Shown: positions 7,012 through 13,560 of the stretch, piece after piece
Position numbering within the stretch: position 1 is the stretch's first letter
Layout of the letters: each line of letters starts with the position of its first letter
Source: JAVBLV01 sp031553195
Lineage (GTDB): Bacteria; Bacteroidota; Bacteroidia; Bacteroidales; P3
DNA length: 22,496 nt
NCBI GenBank assembly: GCA_031553195.1
Contig: JAVBLV010000032.1
Span: 1-22,496, forward strand
Direction: 5' to 3'
Position numbers and translations under genes: made by a program
Notes under the pieces: generated by a model
Seen by the model: the letters and a program-made list of their open reading frames with translations, nothing else
Told to the model about the DNA's origin: nothing
The model's database searches: none

Positions 7012-8289
7012 TTAATCATACTTTGATTTTACAAACCAAATGTCGCTTGCTGAAAGCGAAATGCCTAATTTGAAATAATCTTTTTGCACCAATCCTTTTT
7101 CTGTCGTGCCAAATTTTCCATACTCAAGATGCACGTTTATACAGGACCGTCTACGGAGGGGAAGACCGAATCCGATATGTACTCCAAAATCATTTAAATT
7201 TTCATTCTCCAAATTAAGTTTATTATTTTCATAATGAAATCCCGCCCGGTATGAAATTCTTTTCAAATAACTATCCGCCCGTTCGTCGGGAGTAAAATTT
7301 CCTCCCAAAGAGAAACGCAAATTATCGGAAAGGCTGGAATTTTTGTTGATAAACACAAAATCAGACCAATTGGTATATGTAACATCGGCGCCGACAAACC
7401 ACTTCCTGTCTTTCTCAAAAGAGAAACCCAATCCTATTGATTGAGGTAATTTAACCGGCGCTTCATTCTTCGAGAAGCTGACGCTATCATAAAAGACTTC
7501 CACATTATTAGAACCTTTATACGTGTATATAAATTCAGATACATCAACGTCGAATTTAGATGGGATCGCATACGTCAATCCCATTCCCAATTTATATTTC
7601 TCTTTAACAGGGATATAATATTGCAATCCGACATCTCCGGAAAAATTTGTAACTGATATATTTTGTTGTTTACGGGAATTGTAATAATTTGCCGAATCGG
7701 GGAAAACTGCAGAGGAGGCGTAATAAATATTCCCAAATATAAAATTCACATTAAACCCAAAAGAGAAGTTGCGGAATATTTCGAAAGCATTCCCCAGATA
7801 AACTTTACTTAAGCCGCCCGTTCCTTCAAAAACAAGCTTTTCTGTCCCTATAACAGGATCATAAGCCATTGATTGAACCGATGCAAACTCTATATCGCTC
7901 ACCGGAAGCAAGCCAATACTTGTTTTCCACCATTTAAATATAGGAAATCCGAATAGAATATGAGAAAAATTGGCCCGATTGCTTTTTACTTGATCTACAT
8001 TATCTTTCAAAGTATAAAATTCCCCCTGAAATCCGATGTCAAAAACGAAGGAACAAGTATCTATTCTGGTGTAAGACGCCGGGTTGAACGGATTGATCAT
8101 ATTCGGTTTCCTGACCGTGTAAGCAAGGCCTCCCATGGAACCATTATATGGATGTATGTCGGAATACATCATTTCTCCCAGACCGAACCGGGAATATGGA
8201 TTATTCAGCCCCCCCTGGGCGTATTGAGTTTTACTGCAAAAAAGTAAAATAAGCAGAAAAATCAGTTTAAGCGCTTTTATTTTCAACAT
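7012..8289 (-). CDS. Putative outer-membrane beta-barrel protein
   Basis: 425 residues with a signal peptide (MLKIKALKLIFLLILLFCSK, cleaved near YAQ). The mature start GGLNNPYSRFGLGEM is typical of a Bacteroidetes family of FadL/PorV-like outer-membrane proteins. The rest alternates short amphipathic strands rich in Tyr, Phe and Gly with polar turns, as in a barrel of about 14 strands: FEIFRNFSFGFNVNFIFG, KYKLGMGLTYAIP, RKWFVGADVTYTNW and ISYRAGFHYENNK. The ATG at 8289 lies 23 bp inside the 3' end of coaX in another frame, so translation of the two is probably coupled. Substrate or partner is unknown; the operon position next to lptC suggests an envelope-maintenance role, which is inference. 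Confidence 0.75.
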   Translation of the reverse strand: MLKIKALKLIFLLILLFCSKTQYAQGGLNNPYSRFGLGEMMYSDIHPYNGSMGGLAYTVRKPNMINPFNPASYTRIDTCSFVFDIGFQGEFYTLKDNVDQVKSNRANFSHILFGFPIFKWWKTSIGLLPVSDIEFASVQSMAYDPVIGTEKLVFEGTGGLSKVYLGNAFEIFRNFSFGFNVNFIFGNIYYASSAVFPDSANYYNSRKQQNISVTNFSGDVGLQYYIPVKEKYKLGMGLTYAIPSKFDVDVSEFIYTYKGSNNVEVFYDSVSFSKNEAPVKLPQSIGLGFSFEKDRKWFVGADVTYTNWSDFVFINKNSSLSDNLRFSLGGNFTPDERADSYLKRISYRAGFHYENNKLNLENENLNDFGVHIGFGLPLRRRSCINVHLEYGKFGTTEKGLVQKDYFKLGISLSASDIWFVKSKYD

Positions 8290-9010
8290 TAAAGAGTAGT
8301 ATTACATTTAACCCTACCAAAACTAAGTTTGGAATTGCAAATTTCCTAAAATTTATATTCTTTTCAAAATACTTGTAGTCTCCCCCCGTAATAATCACAT
8401 TTAAATTACTGTATGTACGTGCGTAATAATCAATAAATCCATTGATTTCGAACAAAGTCCCATTTAAAATCCCGGATTGTATCGATTCTTTAGTATTTCT
8501 TCCTATAATTGGGGAGGGCGTATTATTTTTTCTGTGTAATAACGGCAATTTCTTTGTAAAAGTGTGCAGCGCTTCAAATTTCATATTCATTCCGGGCAAT
8601 ATGGAACCGCCATGATATGTATTTTCTTCGTCAATAAAATCGAACGTAATGCAAGTGCCTGCATCAATAATCAAATTATTGGAAAAAGGGAACAATTGAC
8701 TTGCGCCGACAGCAGCGGCCAACCGGTCTTTTCCCAAGGTTTCGGGCGTCTTATATGCATTTTTTATAGGAAACCGTAAATTTTCATCAAATTCCCACAA
8801 ACGATATTCTTTTTTTAAATATGATTTAATCTTTGCAGGACAATGTCCAACCGAAGATAATATAACTTCCGAAACAAAGGGATATACACATTTAAGTTCT
8901 TTCAATAAAGATAAATCTATTTCCTTAGAATGAATAATTCTCAAAATATTCTCTCCTTCAAAAACAGCTATTTTCGAATATGTATTTCCTATATCAATTG
9001 CAAACGTCAT
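8267..9010 (-). CDS. coaX: Type III pantothenate kinase
   Basis: 247 residues; phosphorylates pantothenate in the first step of coenzyme A synthesis. ASKHA-fold motifs are visible: AIDIGNTYSK (4-13, phosphate binding), GKDRLAAAVGA (93-103) with the catalytic aspartate Asp95, DAGTCITFDFID (116-127), GGSILPG (134-140) and a late IITGGDYKYF (about 210). Length is normal for CoaX. It uses a monovalent cation and is insensitive to CoA feedback in characterised family members. The 3' end overlaps the barrel-protein start by 23 bp. Upstream, 54 bp separate it from the HATPase gene, so it may begin a new operon; no clear promoter was found in that gap. Confidence 0.95.
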   Translation of the reverse strand: MTFAIDIGNTYSKIAVFEGENILRIIHSKEIDLSLLKELKCVYPFVSEVILSSVGHCPAKIKSYLKKEYRLWEFDENLRFPIKNAYKTPETLGKDRLAAAVGASQLFPFSNNLIIDAGTCITFDFIDEENTYHGGSILPGMNMKFEALHTFTKKLPLLHRKNNTPSPIIGRNTKESIQSGILNGTLFEINGFIDYYARTYSNLNVIITGGDYKYFEKNINFRKFAIPNLVLVGLNVILLFNVENKSA

Positions 9011-9064
9011 ATCGTAGCGGGCTTCTTATTCATGCTTTTAACAGCTATTTTTTTACTTTGAAAA

Positions 9065-9613
9065 TTATTCGGAGTAATTAATTTCTTGTAAATTCTCCTG
9101 AATCATTTCTCTCAGATACCGGATAATTTGGACATCGTTCAAGGAGATGCCATCCAAAGCCTCTTTTACTTCCTGCGTATCGAAAATATAAGTTCCCCAA
9201 TCGGTAATATGAGCATAGATAAAATGAATATGCTCGTTAGCGGCGGCAGTAAGGACAACTGTTCCGGCAATATCGCCCAAAGCAGGCCTGTCGATATTAT
9301 TATGTTCGAACCATGCCGTTAAAGAAGTTCCTTTACCGACTTCGCTCTCTATTTTGAATCCTCCGTTGCAATGCTCCGCATTCATTTTTATTAAAGGAAT
9401 ACCCAGTCCTACCTTACGCGTTGTACGGGAAGTTGTGTACGGATCGGTTACTTTTTTTAAAAAATCAGCATCCATTCCCTTGCCATTATCCGAAATAGTA
9501 ATAGAAAAAATATTATCCCGCACGCTCTCCTTCACTGTAATTTCTATTTTAGTTGCTTTGGCTACAACGGAATTTTGCGCCAAATCCAATATATGTAGCG
9601 ATAAATCTTTCAT
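9065..9613 (-). CDS. Stand-alone HATPase (histidine-kinase-type ATP-binding protein)
   Basis: 182 residues consisting of a GHKL ATPase domain and a C-terminal tail, with no dimerisation/phosphoacceptor histidine domain and no sensor. The N box is LDLAQNSVVAKAT (Asn14), the G1 box SDNGKGMD (41-48), the G2 box VGLGIPL (68-74) and the G3 part VGKGTSL (92-98). Thus it could bind ATP but lacks its own phosphorylation site. Genes of this type sit beside HsfB-like hydrogenase sensors, PHP and DRTGG genes in Clostridia and other anaerobes, as I recall the context. It is the last gene of the minus arm, 90 bp after the PHP gene. That gap has a perfect TAnnTTTG box on the minus strand (9686-9693) but no clear -33. 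Target unknown. Confidence 0.82.
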   Translation of the reverse strand: MKDLSLHILDLAQNSVVAKATKIEITVKESVRDNIFSITISDNGKGMDADFLKKVTDPYTTSRTTRKVGLGIPLIKMNAEHCNGGFKIESEVGKGTSLTAWFEHNNIDRPALGDIAGTVVLTAAANEHIHFIYAHITDWGTYIFDTQEVKEALDGISLNDVQIIRYLREMIQENLQEINYSE

Positions 9614-9703
9614 AACTTAGTCGTTCTTCTTCTCTCCAATCAACAACAATTAATAATAAATCAGAACCTCTTCAGAAAAAAGTTTCAAAAATAAGCAATT
9701 TCT

Positions 9704-10465
9704 CTAAACTCCGGACTGTTCTTCTATAAGTTCTATAAAACGCCCATCTTCTTTTTTGAATGCTTTGCAAATTTCTTCAAACGTCCTGTTTTCAATATGA
9801 AAAAAACAATAAGTTTCTCCCATCAAATGAATATAATGCGCATCTGAATCCTGAATAAAGGAAAACTTTTTCAGATATGCGTTTTTCTTTAAAAAAGCTT
9901 CTTTGGTAATATGCCTGGAAATTTCTAATCCGTCTGCTTTTAAATCGGGAGGGATAAAACCTAACTGACTCATAAGACTATTAGCCGGTTTATTAACGTG
10001 AGCAGGAATAAAAAGTCCGTTCAAATTATGAACCACATGGTATAATTCTTCGATACCGACATCCAAAGCCGAAATTAATAAATATTCTTTTTCGCCTATA
10101 ATATTTTCTTCTTCGTCTACAATAAGCTGATATCCGAACCGATCCTCATCATTCTGAATTTTGGGAAGATGCAGATCCAGAAACTCTTGAAAGGCGTTTA
10201 ATTCTTCTTCTTTTCCAAAAAATGAAAGACAATGAATTTCCTCTTTGGTCGTAACTTCTGCTCCGCATAACACAAAAATATCATTCTCTGCCCCCAATTT
10301 TTGCGTAACGACGCATTGTTGAGTGCAATTATGATCAGTAAGGCCAATAATTTGCAAGCCCAATTCCTTCGATTTGGCAATAATATTAACCGGACTCATC
10401 TCCAAGTCCCCGCAAGGAGAAAGTACGCTATGCAAATGTAAATCAGCCTTATACGACTTAAGCAT
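9704..10465 (-). CDS. PHP-domain metal-dependent phosphoesterase
   Basis: 253 residues of the PHP (polymerase and histidinol phosphatase) superfamily, metal-dependent phosphoesterases with several histidine and aspartate ligands. Visible ligand motifs are ADLHLHS (His10, His12), LTDHNCT (Asp44, His45), IPAHVNKPANS (mid-protein histidine) and QDSDAHYIH near residue 215. The N-terminal stretch reads SVLSPCGDLEMSP, the usual form of this subgroup. It starts 6 bp after the stop of the DRTGG-like gene, so the two are surely co-transcribed. In characterised relatives substrates include nucleoside 3',5'-bisphosphates or oligonucleotides; nothing here tells which. Its place in a signalling cluster suggests cleavage of a small phosphorylated signal, which is inference only. 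Confidence 0.88.
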   Translation of the reverse strand: MLKSYKADLHLHSVLSPCGDLEMSPVNIIAKSKELGLQIIGLTDHNCTQQCVVTQKLGAENDIFVLCGAEVTTKEEIHCLSFFGKEEELNAFQEFLDLHLPKIQNDEDRFGYQLIVDEEENIIGEKEYLLISALDVGIEELYHVVHNLNGLFIPAHVNKPANSLMSQLGFIPPDLKADGLEISRHITKEAFLKKNAYLKKFSFIQDSDAHYIHLMGETYCFFHIENRTFEEICKAFKKEDGRFIELIEEQSGV

Positions 10466-10471
10466 AATTAT

Positions 10472-10807
10472 TTATGGATAAAGCAATTGAAATAACTTTC
10501 CTGCTAACTCGAAAGTTTCTTTCTTGCTGGACAAAATAGGAATATTTTCATCATCGCTTTGCTTTAACGTATCTTCATCGGCAGTTAAGCCTTTTACCAA
10601 GATTATACACGAAAGTTCTTTCAATGAAGCGATCGCCATGATGTTTTTATGGGTCTGCAACGTAATCCATGCATTTCCTGCGTCGGCATTTCCCATTACA
10701 TCGCTTAGCAAATCCGAAACGTAACCTCCGTCTATATTCCTGTTCATACCTCCGCTTCCGGAGAGTACTTCCAGATGTAAACTGTCAACTAATTCTTTTA
10801 CCGTCAT
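10472..10807 (-). CDS. DRTGG-like domain protein, minus-arm copy
   Basis: 111 residues from the ATG at 10807 (MTVKELVDSLHLEVLSG). A longer frame reaches 10924, but its extra residues are a translation of palindromic element B and have no family similarity, so I reject that start. The domain is a small alpha/beta fold of the DRTGG type: YVSDLLSDVMGNA, then NAWITLQTHKNIMAIASL and SCIILVKGL. It is a paralogue of the protein at 11298-11645 (shared VSDLLSDVM / SSDLMSDVL). DRTGG domains occur next to CBS or kinase-like domains and probably bind a small ligand. It heads the minus operon with PHP and HATPase genes. The ligand is unknown. Confidence 0.78.
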   Translation of the reverse strand: MTVKELVDSLHLEVLSGSGGMNRNIDGGYVSDLLSDVMGNADAGNAWITLQTHKNIMAIASLKELSCIILVKGLTADEDTLKQSDDENIPILSSKKETFELAGKLFQLLYP

Positions 10808-10850
10808 ACAAATCTTGAGTTTTGAATAATTGAACTTTATTTTTTGATAG

Positions 10851-11012
10851 AGTAACTGGTTAAAAATTTTTCTATGAAGTATTTTGGATATAAAAACGCT
10901 CTTTTTTGTCGGAATTTTTATCAAATAGTTCTGCTATTCTTAAAAAATCCCGCCTGCAAAATAGCTGTTTTTATCTCTCAAAATCTTTTCTATAAAATTT
11001 TAAACAGTTACT
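10851..11012 (-). repeat. Palindromic interspersed element, copy B (162 bp)
   Basis: Same family as 2484-2642 and 20583-20743, in opposite orientation. Ends are AGTAACTGGTT and AACAGTTACT. Its interior is very close to copy A, including the conserved core GCAGGCGGGATTTTT and the apex AATAG/CTATT. Its ends differ from those of copy A yet still pair with each other. It sits 43 bp before the start codon of the minus-arm DRTGG-like gene, so it may be part of that gene's leader or separate it from its promoter. Confidence 0.85.
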
Positions 11013-11234
11013 AAGAATCTTGTACAAATGTCGATTTTTTTTGGGAGATAACAAAATTCAGTAAAACAGACTTTGGAAATAATTATCTCGATAGTTTTTT
11101 GTATATTTGTGTCCTTTTATTTGCTCTTTGTTATAAAAATACGTAACAAAGATATTAAAATAAACATGAAGCAGAAGCTGTAACAACCGATAATATTTCG
11201 ACCAAGGTTTCGGCTTGTAGTTTTCATAAACAGA

Positions 11235-11263
11235 TTGGCGCGCCAACCTTAATATTTAATTTG
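11235..11263 (+). promoter_or_regulatory. Predicted promoter with a 12-bp palindrome over the -33 box
   Basis: TTG at 11235-11237 is followed after 18 bp by TTAATTTG (11256-11263), which fits the Bacteroidetes -7 form TAnnTTTG at 7 of 8 positions. The -33 TTG is the first part of the perfect palindrome TTGGCGCGCCAA (11235-11246), a strong candidate operator. The gene starts 34 bp downstream, giving a leader of about 30 nt. The palindrome is G+C rich in an A+T-rich region, which makes chance less likely. Confidence 0.45.
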
Positions 11264-11297
11264 CAGAAATCAACAAAATACAAAATTTAAACAACGC

Positions 11298-11645
11298 ATG
11301 AGAATCCAAAAGATTTCAGAAATCCTCAATGCCCGTATCATTTGCGGGGAATCCAATTTAAATTACGACGTAACGGTCGGCTTTTCGTCAGATCTTATGA
11401 GCGACGTATTAACCGTTCATGTCGACAATAAAGCAATTTTATTGACCGGCTTATGCAACATTCAAACCATTCGTACCGCCGAAATGTCCGATATTTCAAT
11501 CATTGCATTCGTGCGCAGCAAAAAGGTAACAACCGACATGATTGCTTTGGCCGAAGAAAACGACATGGTTTTGATGGAAACCGACTATTCCATGTTTAAA
11601 GCGACCGGCATTCTTTATTCGAATGGGATAACCCCTGTTTATTAA
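11298..11645 (+). CDS. DRTGG-like domain protein, plus-arm copy
   Basis: 115 residues, one domain only. Shared features with the minus-arm copy are the start KxxEIxxxL..., the SSDLMSDVLT segment (about 30-39), and the alternation of strands and helices (AILLTGLCNIQTIRTAEM, SIIAFVRSK, MVLMETDYSMFKATGILY). The ending resembles the DRTGG domains of Clostridial 'serine kinase' proteins found upstream of HsfB-type genes. It is followed after 32 bp by the RsbW-like gene and is first in the plus arm, behind the promoter at 11235-11263. The domain probably binds a small ligand or mediates protein contact. No catalytic residues are apparent. Confidence 0.78.
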   Translation: MRIQKISEILNARIICGESNLNYDVTVGFSSDLMSDVLTVHVDNKAILLTGLCNIQTIRTAEMSDISIIAFVRSKKVTTDMIALAEENDMVLMETDYSMFKATGILYSNGITPVY

Positions 11646-11677
11646 TCAAAATTTATTTATTGCTAAAAAACTATATA

Positions 11678-12091
11678 ATGCATTTCGAATATATTATTCA
11701 TGAGGGCGATTTTGCCAATGCGGGAAACGCTTCGAGCCAAATCAAGAAAACGCTGAAACAATTAAATGTGGATCCCGGCGTTGTAAAGCGGATGGTGGTG
11801 GCATTATACGAAGCTGAGGTCAACGCCATTGCGCATGCATACGGGGGAACGATTTTTGTCGATATCGATACGGAAAAGATAAAAGTTTGCGTTGTTGACA
11901 AAGGTCCAGGAATTCCGGATATTGACTTAGCTATGCAAAAAGGATATTCTACTGCTTCTCAAGAAGTTAGAAATATGGGTTTTGGAGCGGGGATGGGGCT
12001 TCCGAATATAAAGAATAATGTCGATGAATTGAATATCAAAACTCAGCAAGGAGTCGGAACGGAAGTGTCGATGACTGTACGGTTTCAATAA
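11678..12091 (+). CDS. RsbW/SpoIIAB-like ATP-binding protein (anti-sigma-type kinase fold)
   Basis: 137 residues from the ATG at 11678 (MHFEYIIHEGDF); a TTG at 11660 would add six residues and is less likely. It is a compact GHKL domain like the anti-sigma factors and serine kinases RsbW and SpoIIAB: N box ALYEAEVNAIAHAYGG (43-57, Asn49), G1 box VVDKGPGIPD (72-81), G2 box GFGAGMGLP (101-109) and VGTEVSMTV (126-134). Such proteins phosphorylate an STAS partner or bind a sigma factor, but neither an STAS protein nor a sigma factor gene is in this window. It lies between a DRTGG-like gene and the hydrogenase-like gene (42 bp gap), so these are probably its partners. Confidence 0.85.
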   Translation: MHFEYIIHEGDFANAGNASSQIKKTLKQLNVDPGVVKRMVVALYEAEVNAIAHAYGGTIFVDIDTEKIKVCVVDKGPGIPDIDLAMQKGYSTASQEVRNMGFGAGMGLPNIKNNVDELNIKTQQGVGTEVSMTVRFQ

Positions 12092-12133
12092 CCATAAATT
12101 TTTTTATTTGCATATCAAAAATCAGGAAAGATT

Positions 12134-13510
12134 ATGGAACAAGCATTTTTCTACCATGCATTAAAAGTAAACAAGGAACGTTGCATCGGATGTTCGCATT
12201 GTATGAAAATATGTCCTACTCAAGCAATCCGGGTACGCGAAGGAAAAGCGGATATCTACGGAAACCGTTGCATTGATTGTGGAAAATGCTTTAAAGAGTG
12301 CCCTTCCCGAGCTGTTTTTGTAGCACAAGACGATTTTGAAGATATTTATGCACATCCTTATCGCGTCGCCTTGCTCCCTTCTATTTTTATCGGCCAATTT
12401 CCTGACGAAATAAAAACTTCCAGAATATATTCCATTCTTTACGAGATTGGTTTTACCCATGTCATCGAAGTTGAATCTGCAGTAAAAATACACACATTGG
12501 CTAAAAATAAATATATTCATGAAAATGAACATATCAAGCCAATGATTTCGACTTTCTGTCCTGCCGTTGTTCGTCTTATACAGGTAAAATTTCCTTCGTT
12601 GGTTGAAAACCTGATTCATATCAAAGCGCCTGTGGATATAACCGCCATGTATATTAAGCAAAGATTGACGGATGAAGGAATCTCGGCAAATGATATAGGA
12701 ATTTATTATATCACTCCCTGCGCGGCAAAAATAGCCGCTGTAAAAAGTCCGGTAGGAGAAGAAAAGTCAATAATTGACGGCGTGATAAACATGGATTTTT
12801 TGTACAATCGCGTGTACAAAAAGATAAAGGAACAGGGAAGCGATTATAAAACGCCCAAAACAATCGTTACGCATTTATCTTCAGACAGTATTATGTTTCC
12901 TCTTACTAATGGAGAAAAACGATTGACTTTTAGCAAACGTTCTTTATCCATAGATGAAATTCACAACGTAATTGAATTTTTGGAAAAACTGGAAAACGAC
13001 GAAATACAGGATGTCGACTTTTTGGAGCTAAGAGCTTGCGACCAAAGTTGCGCGGGAGGAATTCTCACTTGCAACAATCGTTTTTTGATAGGAGAACGCA
13101 TGGTTTCCAGGGCGAGAAGGACTGCCGAAAGGGAACGTAATGGAGAAGTCCCCAAAGAACAGGAGATGAAAAACATGGAGAATTATCTTCTGGAAAACGT
13201 AAAAGTTGAAAAAATCAAACCGCGTTCTATGATGGTATTGGATGAAAACATTAGCATTGCCCTTGAAAAAATGGAAAAAATACGCGAGATCAGCAATTAC
13301 TTGCCACAAACCGATTGCTGCGTATGCGGAGCGCCGAGTTGCGAAGCCCTTGCCGAAGATATTGTTTGCGGAAAAGCGGAATTGACGGATTGCGTTTTTA
13401 TTCAACGAAATATGGAGGCCAGGGAAAGTATGCAAACCGAAGAGGCGATCCAAATAATGGAAAAAATATGGGGAAAAGAAAAATTGAACAATTTTATTAC
13501 AAATAAATAG
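12134..13510 (+). CDS. HsfB-type [FeFe]-hydrogenase homologue, probable redox/H2 sensor
   Basis: 458 residues. Two [4Fe-4S] ferredoxin motifs open the protein (Cys17-20-23-27 and Cys46-49-52-56). The H-cluster domain follows: L1 reads STFCPAVV (Cys142), L2 ITPCAAKIAA (Cys196, Lys199) and L3 ELRACDQSCAGG (Cys302, Cys306). All four H-cluster cysteine ligands are kept. The proton-relay cysteine that precedes the L1 ligand in catalytic enzymes is Phe141, the L2 glutamate is Ala202, and the L3 methionine is Arg300. A last Fe-S domain has Cys395/396, 398, 403, 412 and 420 (CVCGAPSCEALAED type). There is no PAS or kinase domain. This pattern matches HsfB-like putative sensory hydrogenases rather than H2-producing enzymes. 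It ends the plus arm; signalling would go through the HATPase proteins nearby. Confidence 0.88.
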   Translation: MEQAFFYHALKVNKERCIGCSHCMKICPTQAIRVREGKADIYGNRCIDCGKCFKECPSRAVFVAQDDFEDIYAHPYRVALLPSIFIGQFPDEIKTSRIYSILYEIGFTHVIEVESAVKIHTLAKNKYIHENEHIKPMISTFCPAVVRLIQVKFPSLVENLIHIKAPVDITAMYIKQRLTDEGISANDIGIYYITPCAAKIAAVKSPVGEEKSIIDGVINMDFLYNRVYKKIKEQGSDYKTPKTIVTHLSSDSIMFPLTNGEKRLTFSKRSLSIDEIHNVIEFLEKLENDEIQDVDFLELRACDQSCAGGILTCNNRFLIGERMVSRARRTAERERNGEVPKEQEMKNMENYLLENVKVEKIKPRSMMVLDENISIALEKMEKIREISNYLPQTDCCVCGAPSCEALAEDIVCGKAELTDCVFIQRNMEARESMQTEEAIQIMEKIWGKEKLNNFITNK

Positions 13511-13560
13511 TTTTTGGATTCAAAGCAAAGAAACATCCACACTTACCCGTCTAAAATATC

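Larger units (their letters stand above)
10808..11297. other. Divergent control region between the two arms
   Basis: 490 bp between the divergent DRTGG-like genes. It contains element B (10851-11012), an isolated TATATTTG box on the plus strand (11102-11109), an inverted repeat CTTTGTTA/TAACAAAG (11126-11151), and a plus-strand promoter with a 12-bp palindrome (11235-11263). A 62-codon minus frame at 11058-11246 has no family features and low-complexity composition, and I do not call it a gene. Confidence 0.55.

Noticed and set aside
10808..10924. N-terminal extension of the DRTGG-like protein to a start at 10924
   Set aside because: The extra residues are translated from palindromic element B and its flank; the family N-terminus begins at the ATG at 10807.
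11058..11246. Minus-strand frame of 62 codons in the divergent control region
   Set aside because: It is Tyr/Lys/Asn-rich with no family features, and its start falls in the palindrome and promoter of the opposite arm.
11660..11677. TTG start for the RsbW-like gene
   Set aside because: The ATG six codons later gives the compact family N-terminus; the added residues look like untranslated leader.
12161..12661. 166-codon frame antisense to the hydrogenase-like gene
   Set aside because: It is a shadow of a strongly supported gene; it has no motif and the plus-strand cysteine spacing is clear.
12134..13510. Catalytic [FeFe] hydrogenase (HydA)
   Set aside because: The proton-relay cysteine and the L2 glutamate are absent and the C-terminal Fe-S domain and neighbours are those of sensor-type proteins.
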